Shown here: one piece after another, positions 49,114-57,619 of the stretch
How the letters are laid out: the number at the start of each line of letters is the position of its first letter
Numbering within the stretch: position 1 is the first letter of the stretch
Virus record (IMG/VR): IMGVR_UViG_3300028377_000009
Span: 1 to 64,000 of that record
Reading direction: 5' to 3' (one strand)
DNA from: a virus
DNA length: 64,000 bases
Notes under the pieces: generated by a model
The model's database searches: none
Told to the model about the DNA's origin: nothing
The model's input: only the letters and a program-made list of their open reading frames with translations
Translations under genes and position numbers: made by a program

Positions 49114-49881
49114 ATGACCGATCTTATGTCGACTGTAATCGAACCTGCTTACCAGAAATACCCTAAGCCCCGCTTTCGTAAAATGCCCGACTGGTTGCTT
49201 CAACAGGTCGCCGGTACGGTCAAGGCGCTTTTACATGCAGGGTGGGATGCGATGCGGAACCGAGGTGTTGATACCCGGAATGAGCGCCTTGGGCACACGG
49301 AGCCCTACTATTGCGAAGCCTTTGGGTTGATGAGGGCGATGCATGTTATGGGGTACGGGTATTTCGGGCCTTCTAATTTCAGTGGGACGGAAGAGCGTGG
49401 TGCTGGTATTCAGCCAGAGCAAAATCTAAGCTGGTGGTTTGATCAGTTGGTAGATGAGGTCCGGGAAGAAGAGGGTTTCAACGAAGGCTCTTACCGCTGT
49501 GACTATTGTCTAGAGCGGTATAGCAAAGATACCCGAAGCATGATTGATAACCGTGATCGTACATTTTTCAGGTGGCGGTTCGAAGACGAGTCGTATATCA
49601 CTTACGTCTGGTATGATGGACCTGTACTGGTTCATTACATTGACGGAGCCGGTTCCCGAATGATAGGGACAGCGCTCCCCGATGAACGTTACATGTACAT
49701 TGAAGTCACGGCACAAGAAATAGTTGATTTTGAAGCACGGGAAATTACCCTCCTTCAGTTGATCCAATCGAAAGAGTCGGTTTATATCGACGACCTAGAA
49801 GACGTGTCACTACATTTGGTGGCGGATCTGGATGCGCGGGACTTACCGGGCGAAGATTCATACTTACCGGGAAATTCATGA
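49114..49881 (+). CDS. Hypothetical protein upstream of gyrB
   Basis: A 255-residue protein. The N-terminal half is basic (KYPKPRFRKMPDWLLQQV) and has RCDYCLERY with one CxxC pair. The C-terminal part resembles small regulatory domains of the DUF6575 type (EITLLQLIQSKESVYIDDLE). It overlaps gyrB by four bases, so it is translated together with it. Its function is not known; a gyrase cofactor or regulator would fit. Confidence 0.7.
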   Translation: MTDLMSTVIEPAYQKYPKPRFRKMPDWLLQQVAGTVKALLHAGWDAMRNRGVDTRNERLGHTEPYYCEAFGLMRAMHVMGYGYFGPSNFSGTEERGAGIQPEQNLSWWFDQLVDEVREEEGFNEGSYRCDYCLERYSKDTRSMIDNRDRTFFRWRFEDESYITYVWYDGPVLVHYIDGAGSRMIGTALPDERYMYIEVTAQEIVDFEAREITLLQLIQSKESVYIDDLEDVSLHLVADLDARDLPGEDSYLPGNS

Positions 49882-51806
49882 GTAAAAAATATGATGAAAA
49901 TGCAATTCGGGTTCTTGAAAACCGCGATGCGGTACGGCAACGACCCGGTATGTATATTGGTGGTACCGGCAAAACAGGATATCATCACCTCGTGTGGGAG
50001 GTCGTAGACAATAGCGTCGACGAAGCCATGAACGGTCATGCGTCGAGCATCGAAGTGACGTTGCATGAGGACGGCAAAAAGATCACGGTCAAAGACGACG
50101 GGCGTGGTATCCCTATTGCCAAGCACCCCGATAAGGGCGTCAGTACGCTGGAGGTCGTGTTTACGGTCCTACACGCCGGGGGTAAGTTCGGCGGCGGCTC
50201 GTATGGGGCGTCAGGAGGGCTTCACGGCGTCGGAGCGTCCGTCGTTAACTTTCTGAGCGCTAGGCTAGAGACAAAGGTCTGGAGGGGCGGAGAAGTCCAC
50301 GAGCAGACTTTCACCCAAGGGACCCCGGACGGTCCAGTCAAGAAGGTCGACAAGTGCCGCAAAAACAACACGGGGACGCAGGTGACGTTTGTCCCCGACC
50401 CAGAGGTGTTTGGCAACCAGACGTTTGACCCGGATATCATCAAGGAGCGCCTTGAAATCAAGACGTTCCTCAACAAGGGGTTGCGCATTGTTTTCCGCAA
50501 CGAGGTGGATAACACCGAAGAGACGTGTCAGCACGACGGCGGTGTAGAGGAGTACCTCGAAGTGGTGGTTAAGGAGGCGAAGGTGCCGCCCATCCACCTC
50601 AAGCCTATTGTGATCGAAGACGTGGCCAAAGGCTTGAAAATAGATATTGCCCTGCAGTGGACCGAAGACACGAACGAGGATACACGGTCGTTCGTCAACA
50701 CGATTCCCACGAAAAGCGGCGGTACCCACGAAAACGGATTCAGGGCCGGGTTGATGAAAGCTGTACGGACCTATTTCGAGGTCAACAGTTCGGTGCCCAA
50801 GAGTCTTGATGTGGCCGCCGAAGATATCCGCGAGGGCTTGAAAGCGGTTGTGTCGATTTTCCTCGACGGGGACATGGAAATCGAAGGCCAGACCAAAGAG
50901 CGACTCAACAACACCGAGGTCCAGCCGCTTGTAACCAGCGTCGTGCGCAATTTCCTAGAGCAATACCTCCTGAACAACAGTTCGGTTGCCGACGCTATCA
51001 CCCAGCGCATCATACAGGCAGCCAAGGCCCGTGCGGCCAGTCGCTCTGCATCGAAACATGTCCGCCGTAAAAAGCCTATCAGTAAGAAGTTGACATTGCC
51101 CGGCAAGCTGGCAGATTGCACCTCTACGGACGCCGCTGAATGCGAACTTTTCATTGTAGAGGGCGATTCCGCTGGGGGTAACGCCAAGCAGGCCCGTGAT
51201 CGACACACACAGGCGGTCTTACCTTTGCGGGGTAAGATTCTGAACACCGAGTCGGCGACGATGAAGTCCATCCTCCGAAACAAGGAGATTGGGGACATCG
51301 TGGAGGCGCTTGGCTGTGGGATGGACGATAAGGTTGATATGTCCAAGCTGCGCTACCACAAGATCATCCTGTTGATGGACGCGGATAGCGACGGCCACCA
51401 TATCACGACGTTGATGTTGACGTTCTTTTATCGTTACATGACCGAGCTAATTACGGCTGGCCACCTGTACATCGCCCAACCGCCTCTTTACCGTATTTTG
51501 TCCGGGTCCGATGTGCATTGGGCCGGTGACGACGATGAAAGGGATGAGGTGCTAAAGAAATTGGGCAAGCGTCGGGCCAAGAACGCTGAAATTTCGCGTT
51601 TCAAGGGGCTGGGCGAGATGATGAAGGATACCTTGCGTGAAACGACGTTGGATCCAAATACCCGTAGCCTGCTTCCGGTGGAAGTGCCTACCGAATTGGA
51701 AGAAGTGACCGACGACACGATCAAGGCGCTTCTAGGTCGTAGCAGTCAGGCCCGGTACGATTTCATCGTCGATAACCTGTCTTCGGTTGACGAGCTAGAT
51801 ATCTAG
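49878..51806 (+). CDS. gyrB: Type IIA topoisomerase subunit B (GyrB/ParE)
   Basis: A 642-residue protein. GHKL ATPase motifs: VWEVVDNSVDEAMNGHA (Mg site Asn), VKDDGRGIPI, and the glycine-rich lid around ASGGLHGVGASVVNFLSA. TOPRIM: FIVEGDSAGGNAKQARDR, and LLMDADSDGHHITTL with the DxD metal pair. Near the C-terminus RFKGLGEM is the conserved strand-passage motif. The length is close to a ParE or short GyrB, without the E. coli insertion. A GyrA/ParC partner is not in the window. It would relax or supercoil replicating phage DNA. Confidence 0.95.
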   Translation: MSKKYDENAIRVLENRDAVRQRPGMYIGGTGKTGYHHLVWEVVDNSVDEAMNGHASSIEVTLHEDGKKITVKDDGRGIPIAKHPDKGVSTLEVVFTVLHAGGKFGGGSYGASGGLHGVGASVVNFLSARLETKVWRGGEVHEQTFTQGTPDGPVKKVDKCRKNNTGTQVTFVPDPEVFGNQTFDPDIIKERLEIKTFLNKGLRIVFRNEVDNTEETCQHDGGVEEYLEVVVKEAKVPPIHLKPIVIEDVAKGLKIDIALQWTEDTNEDTRSFVNTIPTKSGGTHENGFRAGLMKAVRTYFEVNSSVPKSLDVAAEDIREGLKAVVSIFLDGDMEIEGQTKERLNNTEVQPLVTSVVRNFLEQYLLNNSSVADAITQRIIQAAKARAASRSASKHVRRKKPISKKLTLPGKLADCTSTDAAECELFIVEGDSAGGNAKQARDRHTQAVLPLRGKILNTESATMKSILRNKEIGDIVEALGCGMDDKVDMSKLRYHKIILLMDADSDGHHITTLMLTFFYRYMTELITAGHLYIAQPPLYRILSGSDVHWAGDDDERDEVLKKLGKRRAKNAEISRFKGLGEMMKDTLRETTLDPNTRSLLPVEVPTELEEVTDDTIKALLGRSSQARYDFIVDNLSSVDELDI

Positions 51807-51809
51807 CGG

Positions 51810-52349
51810 TTAGCCTACGAGCATAGGGCGCAGTTGGTCCAGCATGGCTAGGAACAGTTTCCCGGTCATGTAGGCGTCGTCATAGGCGTTGTGGTGGTGG
51901 CCTTCGAAGGGGAGGTCGTAGTTTTTGAGCATTTTCATTAGACCGTTCCCCTTTCGAATGTCCCCCGCCTCGGCGATACGGTGGAAGTCGCAAAGTTTCC
52001 GAAGATCAAACATCTGGACTGTAGGGACATCGACCCCTAGCTTGACCGAATCTTTGTAGAGCTTTTGACAATCGTCACCCCATGCCGCAATACGTATGGG
52101 AGCGTCAAGCAGGTCGAGCTTAGACCAGAAGTCGGATAACGCTTTTTCAAGCGGTTTCCCGGCTTTAACGTCTTCTGGCGTTATCCCTGTGAGCTTGGAA
52201 ATGTAGCTATTTGGTAGCTCACCGGGGTTGACGGTCTCGGAAAAGAAGGGTATAATATCGAGCTTGTGAATGTCGACACTTACCGCACCCACCTGAATAA
52301 TTTTTCGGCTGGGCTGATTCATTTCAAGGTCGAGGACTATAAGTTTCAT
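51810..52349 (-). CDS. DnaQ-like 3'-5' exonuclease (DEDDh)
   Basis: A 179-residue protein on the minus strand from the ATG at 52347-52349. KLIVLDLEMNQPSRKIIQVG (first DxE), a middle Asp in WGDDCQKLY, and HHHNAYDDAYMTG (H-x-x-A-x-x-D) form the DEDDh site. It would digest DNA or RNA 3' ends, for example as a proofreading or RNA-turnover nuclease. It is convergent with gyrB (three bases between stops) and divergent from lon. Confidence 0.85.
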   Translation of the reverse strand: MKLIVLDLEMNQPSRKIIQVGAVSVDIHKLDIIPFFSETVNPGELPNSYISKLTGITPEDVKAGKPLEKALSDFWSKLDLLDAPIRIAAWGDDCQKLYKDSVKLGVDVPTVQMFDLRKLCDFHRIAEAGDIRKGNGLMKMLKNYDLPFEGHHHNAYDDAYMTGKLFLAMLDQLRPMLVG

Positions 52350-52364
52350 ACGTTCCAATCGGGC

Positions 52365-52393
52365 TTGATTTATCACGATAGCGGGTGTATTCT
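52365..52393 (+). promoter_or_regulatory. Promoter for lon
   Basis: TTGATT (52365-52370), a 17-base spacer, TATTCT (52388-52393), 50 bases before the lon ATG and just upstream of the divergent exonuclease start. Confidence 0.65.
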
Positions 52394-52443
52394 CTACGTA
52401 GCAAATATACTGGCTTACAAAGGCATCATCAGGGATACGTTTT

Positions 52444-54801
52444 ATGGCAACCAATCAGTACTCAGTCTTACCGCTCCGAAACACGGTTCTTTTCCCCCAC
52501 GCGGTTGTTCCGATTGGAGTCGGACGCCCCAAAAGCGTGGCCCTACTCGAAGAAGTTATGGGTGGGGACAAACAGATGGTCTTGCTTTCGCAACGTGACG
52601 AAGACGTTGACGAGCCGACGCAAGACGATCTTTACGAGATTGGTACCGTCTGTTCGGTCTTGAAAGTTATTTCACAGGATGGGACGTACACGGCCATCGT
52701 ACAGGGCGAGCGACGCATCCGCTTGACTGATTTGGAAGACGACCCGGACAAGGGTTATTTTTTCGGACAGTTCGAAGAGGTAGAAGAGCGCCGCACCTTT
52801 GACGATGCGGAAGGGGCTTTGGTCAAGTCGCTCAAGGATACGGCGACCGAGGTTATCGAAAATAGCCCGGACATCCCCTCCGAGTCTATCCAACTCATTC
52901 AAAACATGGAGGATCCGTCACGCTTGGCGGATTTCATCACCACCCATGCCAGCTTGGACGTCGCTGAGAAGCAAGAATTTTTGAGCGAGTTCGACATCAA
53001 CACGCGGCTGGAAGGGTGCATCCGCATCATGACGGAGCAAATCGAAATCTCGAAGGTGTCCGAAAAAATCCGGGAACGGATTCGTGAGCAATCGGACAGC
53101 CAGCAGCGAGAATATTACCTCCGTCAACAGTTGAAAGCGATCCAAGAACAGCTTGGGACTTTCAACGACGAGACCGACGAATTGGAAACCCGCATTGAAG
53201 AGGCGGGTATGCCCGAAGAAGCCTACGAGGCTGCGATGAAGCAGTTCAACCGGCTTTCGGGGATGCAACAATCGTCGTCGGAGTACAGCGTCACCCTGAA
53301 CTATATCGAAACGCTCATTGAAGTCCCGTGGGATCGCAAGAGCGAAGATAGCCTCAATCTGACGCGGGCACAGGCAGTCCTCGACGACGACCATTACGGT
53401 TTGGAAAAGGTCAAGGACCGCATCATTGAGTACCTCGCTGTTCGCGGCCTCAAGGCCGATATGAAAGGGCCTATCCTGTGCCTCCACGGACCCCCCGGCG
53501 TTGGTAAAACTTCGCTAGGTCGGTCGATCGCCCGTACCTTGGGCCGGAAGTTCCAGCGTATCAGCCTTGGTGGTGTTCACGACGAGTCCGAGATTCGCGG
53601 CCACCGTCGTACCTATGTCGGAGCGCTTCCGGGACGTATTGTCCAAGCGGTCACGAAAGCAGGCACGACGAACCCCGTGATTTTGCTTGACGAAATCGAC
53701 AAGGTGGGGCGTGATTTCCGGGGCGACCCGAGTGCGGCCCTCTTGGAGGTGTTGGATCCTGAGCAAAACCACGCATTCAGCGACCACTATCTGGAAGTAG
53801 ATCTCGACCTTTCCCAAGTGCTGTTTATCGCTACGGCCAACGGTCTGGACACGATTTCCCCGCCGCTTCGCGACCGGATGGAAATCATCGACGTGCCTTC
53901 TTACACGTTGTACGAAAAGCAGCAGATTGCCCAGCGGTTCCTTATCCCGAAGCAAATCGAAGCGCACGGCATCAGCGAAGACAATATCGAATTCCCCGAG
54001 GACACGGTTCGATACGTGGTCGACAAGTACACCCGCGAAGCCGGTGTGCGTAACCTTGAGCGTCGGTTCGCGGATCTTTGCCGTAGCGTAGCGGTCGAGG
54101 TTGCTAAATCCGATCCCGATGATAGGGCTGCCATTCATATCGAAGTGGATAACGATTTTGTCCAAGAGGCCCTTGGACCGGAGCGTTACCTTTCCGAAGT
54201 GGCCCAACGGGTTAACCGAGTGGGTGTGGCGACGGGACTGGCATGGACGCAAAGCGGTGGCGATATCCTGTTCATCGAAGCGCAAGAAATGCCCGGTAAA
54301 GGCGACCTGAAACTCACCGGCCAACTTGGCGATGTGATGAAAGAGTCGGTTCACGCTGCCCTTTCCTACATCCGAGCCAATTCCGAGAAGTTCGGTGTGG
54401 ACGCTAATTTCAACGAGAAGAAGTCCGACGTCCATATCCACGTCCCAGCGGGGGCTATCCCCAAGGATGGTCCTAGCGCCGGTATCACGATGTTCACGGC
54501 CCTTCTGAGCCGCCTCACGAACGTCAAAGTGCGCAAAGACGTTGCTATGACGGGTGAAATCACCCTGTCGGGTAATGTGCTTCCCGTGGGCGGTATCAAG
54601 GAGAAGATTATCGCGGCGCACCGTGCGGGAATCAAGACGATCGTCATGCCCGCTATTTGCAAGAAAGACCTTGTGGATGTGGACGAGCACGTGAAGGGTG
54701 ATTTGGAATTCCACTTTGTGGATGACGTCGCCGAGCTTTTGCCGCTGGTTTTCGAAAAAGACCCGGTTGAAGCGGTGAAGGCTGCACCTGCCGCTGAGTA
54801 A
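52444..54801 (+). CDS. lon: ATP-dependent protease Lon (full length)
   Basis: A 785-residue protein, the same size class as bacterial LonA. The N-terminal substrate domain begins VLPLRNTVLFPHAVVPIGV. The AAA+ module has Walker A GPPGVGKTS near residue 350, then ILLDEIDK and the ATANGLDTISPPLRDRMEI sensor region. The protease domain has Ser (about residue 677, KDGPSAGITM) and Lys (about 719, GGIKEKIIAAHRAG). All catalytic residues are present. It would degrade misfolded or regulatory proteins; phage-encoded Lon is rare. It may cleave host regulators or help processing. Confidence 0.96.
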   Translation: MATNQYSVLPLRNTVLFPHAVVPIGVGRPKSVALLEEVMGGDKQMVLLSQRDEDVDEPTQDDLYEIGTVCSVLKVISQDGTYTAIVQGERRIRLTDLEDDPDKGYFFGQFEEVEERRTFDDAEGALVKSLKDTATEVIENSPDIPSESIQLIQNMEDPSRLADFITTHASLDVAEKQEFLSEFDINTRLEGCIRIMTEQIEISKVSEKIRERIREQSDSQQREYYLRQQLKAIQEQLGTFNDETDELETRIEEAGMPEEAYEAAMKQFNRLSGMQQSSSEYSVTLNYIETLIEVPWDRKSEDSLNLTRAQAVLDDDHYGLEKVKDRIIEYLAVRGLKADMKGPILCLHGPPGVGKTSLGRSIARTLGRKFQRISLGGVHDESEIRGHRRTYVGALPGRIVQAVTKAGTTNPVILLDEIDKVGRDFRGDPSAALLEVLDPEQNHAFSDHYLEVDLDLSQVLFIATANGLDTISPPLRDRMEIIDVPSYTLYEKQQIAQRFLIPKQIEAHGISEDNIEFPEDTVRYVVDKYTREAGVRNLERRFADLCRSVAVEVAKSDPDDRAAIHIEVDNDFVQEALGPERYLSEVAQRVNRVGVATGLAWTQSGGDILFIEAQEMPGKGDLKLTGQLGDVMKESVHAALSYIRANSEKFGVDANFNEKKSDVHIHVPAGAIPKDGPSAGITMFTALLSRLTNVKVRKDVAMTGEITLSGNVLPVGGIKEKIIAAHRAGIKTIVMPAICKKDLVDVDEHVKGDLEFHFVDDVAELLPLVFEKDPVEAVKAAPAAE

Positions 54802-54818
54802 TCGGCCCTTTTCATTCT

Positions 54819-54852
54819 TTGACGCCCCTGATACTTTATGGTACAGGGGCGT
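54819..54852 (+). promoter_or_regulatory. Promoter-like boxes inside a hairpin after lon
   Basis: TTGACG (54819-54824), a 17-base spacer, TACAGG (54842-54847). The same sequence forms a nine-base-pair stem ACGCCCCTG (54822-54830) / CAGGGGCGT (54844-54852), which could terminate lon transcription. A short T-rich tail follows. Which function is real is uncertain. Confidence 0.5.
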
Positions 54853-54869
54853 TTGTGTAGGTACGATTT

Positions 54870-55169
54870 ATGGCCGAAATGCCCCCGGAAATGATGGTTC
54901 TATGCCCGTCTTGCATGGGCGAGAAAGTGGATTACGCCGAGTTGGAATCGGAAGAATGTTCCGAATGCGACGGTTTAGGTGAGTTGGAAGAGGTCCTATG
55001 CCCTACTTGCGAAGGTGAGGGGTGCCCCGCCTGTTTTGGTGAAGGCAAGCTCTACAACCTGCTTTGCCCGATGTGCGAAGGGGCCGGTATCAACGAATAC
55101 CACCCCCAATGCCGAGCATGTCGAGGCACCGGTTGGCGGCCTCATCCAGATTTTATGGAAGTAAAATAG
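54870..55169 (+). CDS. DnaJ-type zinc-finger protein (CxxCxGxG only)
   Basis: A 99-residue protein built from repeated DnaJ-like cysteine units: CPSCMGEK, CSECDGLGE, CPTCEGEG, CPACFGEG, CPMCEGAG and CRACRGTG. In DnaJ the central domain has four CxxCxGxG repeats; here there are about six and no J or substrate domain. It directly follows lon, so it may guide substrates to Lon or to GroEL. It may also bind zinc as a small stand-alone protein. Confidence 0.85.
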   Translation: MAEMPPEMMVLCPSCMGEKVDYAELESEECSECDGLGELEEVLCPTCEGEGCPACFGEGKLYNLLCPMCEGAGINEYHPQCRACRGTGWRPHPDFMEVK

Positions 55170-55180
55170 TGATACGTATG

Positions 55181-55209
55181 TTAACGTACTAGATTCATTG
55201 TGGTATTCA
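55181..55209 (+). promoter_or_regulatory. Weak promoter candidate before tRNA-Arg
   Basis: TTAACG (55181-55186), a 17-base spacer ending GG, TATTCA (55204-55209). It is only four bases before the mature tRNA end, which is tight. An ATACGTAT palindrome lies at 55172-55179. Confidence 0.35.
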
Positions 55210-55213
55210 TTGA

Positions 55214-55288
55214 GCGCCCGTGGCTCAGTCAGGACAGAGCAGGAGGTTTCTACCCTCCGGGTCGCAGGTTCGAATCCTGCCGGGCGTG
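55214..55288 (+). tRNA. tRNA-Arg (anticodon UCU)
   Basis: Acceptor GCGCCCG/CGGGCGT, D-arm GCTC/GAGC, anticodon stem GGAGG/CCTCC with loop TTTCTAC (anticodon TCT), T-arm GCAGG-TTCGAAT-CCTGC. It reads AGA/AGG codons. No CCA is encoded. A small ACCGCT/AGCGGT hairpin follows at 55291-55306. Confidence 0.95.
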
Positions 55289-55352
55289 CTACCGCTATCT
55301 AGCGGTGAGACGACGAACCCTTACGATACTTATGACTACAAGAGAGGTACAG

Positions 55353-56090
55353 ATGTCGTCACAGAAACAAGAGTCGATGTTCACGAACATTCAGCAGCGG
55401 TTCATGGAGTTCCTCAACGACGGTGCCGACGACGTGTTCGCCCCGTTGGAGGAACGTGAGCGGAGCCTCGACCGTCGCAAGGGCCATTTGGACAAGCGTG
55501 CAAACGAATTGTCCCAAAAGGAAAGCAATCTCGATCGTCGGGAAAAGAGCCTTGTGGCACGCGAAGATGCTCTTCAGCGCATGGCTGGGCAGCTCGAAAA
55601 GAAGCTCGACCAGCACGAGTCCAACGTGCGTGACTTTCAAGCCACGTACAGCGATTTCCGGTCGTCATTCCGGGACTTCGACGAACAGGTGCGCGGTCTG
55701 GTTGCGCCCGAAGATGCCGAAGGTTCACGTGTCGTGGTCCTCGACGACGCCCGTTCGGGTCAATTGTTTTCGAAAGAAAGCAAGGCCAAGTTCATCGAAG
55801 GCGACGATCTCTGTCCTCGTGAGCGTCAGGTCTACGCTTTCATCCAGAACTATTGCGATGAGAACAAGACCCACGGGGTCTGCGACCTGACCAACCGTGA
55901 GTTGCACCGGATGATGGACTATACGATCCCCGAAGGGACCATCACCAGCGTCATCTGTACCCTCAACAAAGAGGGTGTGCTTGCGAGCAACAAGGTCGTC
56001 ATTGACGGCAAAAGGCGTCGTGAGGTCGTGTTGAATTACCGGCTTCGCAACCCGGAACAGTTCATCGAAAGCGCCCGCAATTCCGCCTGA
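55353..56090 (+). CDS. Coiled-coil protein with winged-helix-like C-terminus, paralogue 1
   Basis: A 245-residue protein from the ATG at 55353 (AGAGAGG upstream; a longer frame would run through the tRNA). Residues 30-110 form a long coiled coil (SLDRRKGHLDKRANELSQKE, SLVAREDALQRMAGQLEKK). Residues 150-240 resemble a winged helix (CPRERQVYAFIQNYCDENKT, TNRELHRMMDYTI, TSVICTLNKEGVLASNKV). It shares this plan with the next gene and probably binds DNA as an oligomer. Confidence 0.8.
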   Translation: MSSQKQESMFTNIQQRFMEFLNDGADDVFAPLEERERSLDRRKGHLDKRANELSQKESNLDRREKSLVAREDALQRMAGQLEKKLDQHESNVRDFQATYSDFRSSFRDFDEQVRGLVAPEDAEGSRVVVLDDARSGQLFSKESKAKFIEGDDLCPRERQVYAFIQNYCDENKTHGVCDLTNRELHRMMDYTIPEGTITSVICTLNKEGVLASNKVVIDGKRRREVVLNYRLRNPEQFIESARNSA

Positions 56091-56102
56091 ATCGAGGACC
56101 GC

Positions 56103-56654
56103 ATGGCTTCCGACGTTCAAGACCTGAAGCGTAAATTCAAGGCTCAACTGGCGTCCGTAGTGGACGAGATGTTCGAAGCCCTTGAGACATGCGCATCCGA
56201 CCTTGAACGTCGGGAAGCCGAACTCCTTGAGCGTGAAGTTCTTGTCGAAGATTTCCAGCAAGAGCTAGAAGCCCTCAGAAGCGACTTAGAGGCGACGGAC
56301 AATCACGCACGGTATAGCACCCCCGAAACCTATGCGGTGGACGGAGACACGTTCCTAGCGGCCTCAGAATTACCGGAACGTGAGCGGCATATCCTAGCGA
56401 CCTTGCAGGTTATGTCTAAGCGTGATGAACAGGGCCGGTGGTCCGTAGTAGTATCAACCAAGGAGTTGATGCGGGCTGCCAGCACGAACTTTGACCCGGT
56501 GACGAGGGGCGCGGCCTCAGCTTGCTTGACCCGCCTCACCCACAAAGGGTTGATCGCTACTGAATCTTTGAACGGGCAGGGGTATCCCCGCCGTATCGTT
56601 TTGAAGGTTCGGTTAGAAAGCCCACAGGAATTCACGTCGTATACGCCCGGATAG
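56103..56654 (+). CDS. Coiled-coil protein with winged-helix-like C-terminus, paralogue 2
   Basis: A 183-residue protein, a shorter version of the 55353 protein: a coiled coil (LERREAELLEREVLVEDF) followed by a winged-helix-like region (PERERHILATLQVMSKRDEQ ... ASACLTRLTHKGLIA). Its stop codon (TAG, 56652-56654) lies inside the following tRNA gene, so the CDS and tRNA overlap by ten bases. Confidence 0.8.
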   Translation: MASDVQDLKRKFKAQLASVVDEMFEALETCASDLERREAELLEREVLVEDFQQELEALRSDLEATDNHARYSTPETYAVDGDTFLAASELPERERHILATLQVMSKRDEQGRWSVVVSTKELMRAASTNFDPVTRGAASACLTRLTHKGLIATESLNGQGYPRRIVLKVRLESPQEFTSYTPG

Positions 56655-56717
56655 CTCAGTTGGCAGAGCATTTCATTCGTAACGAAAAGGTCGCCGGTTC
56701 GAATCCGGCTCCGGGCT
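56645..56717 (+). tRNA. tRNA-Thr (anticodon CGU)
   Basis: Acceptor GCCCGGA/TCCGGGC, D-arm GCTC/GAGC, anticodon loop TTCGTAA (anticodon CGT), T-arm GCCGG-TTCGAAT-CCGGC. The anticodon stem has one A-C mismatch next to the loop. It reads ACG. No CCA is encoded. It overlaps the end of the upstream CDS. Confidence 0.95.
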
Positions 56718-56733
56718 TTTAGGGTAGGCAATT

Positions 56734-56880
56734 ATGTCCTCTGAGAAAGTGTGTCCCGACTGTGATCGCCCCTTTGGGAGTGTTGAGCCTCCCAAAACGC
56801 TGTATCCTTATTGGATCTCATGTGCGACTTGCAATCAGATTTACGTGAATGTGGAGCCGGGAAAGGTCGAAAATGAGTGA
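56734..56880 (+). CDS. 48-residue zinc-ribbon-like protein
   Basis: ATG at 56734 with AGGGTAGG upstream. It encodes CPDC near residue 7 and CATC near residue 30, two CxxC pairs spaced as in a small zinc ribbon, ending GKVENE. The stop overlaps the next ATG by eight bases, which supports real translation. Confidence 0.65.
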   Translation: MSSEKVCPDCDRPFGSVEPPKTLYPYWISCATCNQIYVNVEPGKVENE

Positions 56881-57076
56881 TCTCGAATTGACCGAAGAAG
56901 AACAGGCCGAAGCCGACGAACAAGTCCGTAAGATCAACGAATGGCTCCAGTCCGATAAGGGTAAGGAGTCTGTGCGTAGGGCCAGCGAAAAGTCCCGGCA
57001 GAGCCGCCTTGAAAGGGCACGCAAACGCCGTGATCGTCAGAACAAAGCTATTGCGGCCATGCGGAGCTTGACGTGA
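56873..57076 (+). CDS. Small charged hypothetical protein
   Basis: A 67-residue protein from the ATG at 56873: an acidic first half (ELTEEEQAEADEQVRKI) and a strongly basic second half (KSRQSRLERARKRRDRQNK). It could be a bridging or nucleic-acid-binding peptide. No family is recognised. Confidence 0.7.
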   Translation: MSDLELTEEEQAEADEQVRKINEWLQSDKGKESVRRASEKSRQSRLERARKRRDRQNKAIAAMRSLT

Positions 57077-57375
57077 GGTATTGCCGGATTCTGTTTACCC
57101 CGAGCCATTTCGAGGGCGTGGAATTCCCCCTTGGTGTGTTGCTTGAAAACGACGCGGGTGCTGTGATCCCTGTCCGGGCGTCGAAGTATCCCAGCAAGAA
57201 GTTTCTAGGCCCCCGGTGTTACATCTTGCTACGCGCCCTGTTGGAAGATTTTGATAAGGCCACGGCTTTATCTAGTATGTCGAATCGAAGCCCCCATGCG
57301 TGGGCCGAAGAGACAAAAGAGGTTCCCGAACACGAGGACGACCCGGTTAAATGGGTTCGTCGCTGTTTACCCTAA
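57073..57375 (+). CDS. Hypothetical protein
   Basis: A 100-residue protein from a GTG that overlaps the previous stop. It contains FTPSHFEGVEFPLGVLLEN, with conserved Tyr/Phe strands, and an acidic C-terminus. No family is recognised. Confidence 0.7.
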   Translation: MRYCRILFTPSHFEGVEFPLGVLLENDAGAVIPVRASKYPSKKFLGPRCYILLRALLEDFDKATALSSMSNRSPHAWAEETKEVPEHEDDPVKWVRRCLP

Positions 57376-57386
57376 CTAGGAACATT

Positions 57387-57584
57387 ATGATGACGAAAGA
57401 AGAAGTACAGCGGGTGCATGATCAGTTCGTAAAATACAACAATGCCCTTGACGACACGCCGGATGCAAAGCTCTTGGAAGCCTACAAGGCATGTCCCGGC
57501 TTGATGGGTTACATCCGGGGGTCGAAAGGGTTGTTTGCGGCTATTTGCAAGGCTTACGATATCGAGCCGCAATTTGCGTATTGA
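57387..57584 (+). CDS. Small hypothetical protein
   Basis: A 65-residue protein. The ATG at 57387 is preferred (CTAGGAA upstream) over an in-frame ATG at 57351 inside the previous gene. It is helical (KEEVQRVHDQFVKYNNALDD). Its stop overlaps the -35 box of the promoter that follows. Confidence 0.7.
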   Translation: MMTKEEVQRVHDQFVKYNNALDDTPDAKLLEAYKACPGLMGYIRGSKGLFAAICKAYDIEPQFAY

Positions 57585-57609
57585 CGTAGCGATACGTATC
57601 TGATAGTAT
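57581..57609 (+). promoter_or_regulatory. Promoter of the tRNA-His unit
   Basis: TTGACG (57581-57586), a 17-base spacer carrying ATACGTAT, TAGTAT (57604-57609), ending 10 bases before the tRNA-His gene. Confidence 0.65.
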
Positions 57610-57619
57610 CAAGATGTAT

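Noticed and set aside
48808-49203. Minus-strand open frame in the gap after nfu
   Set aside because: No Shine-Dalgarno, no motif, and it overlaps the promoter and start of the 49114 gene.
53515-54714. Minus-strand open frame of 399 codons opposite lon
   Set aside because: Shadow of the conserved Lon coding sequence.
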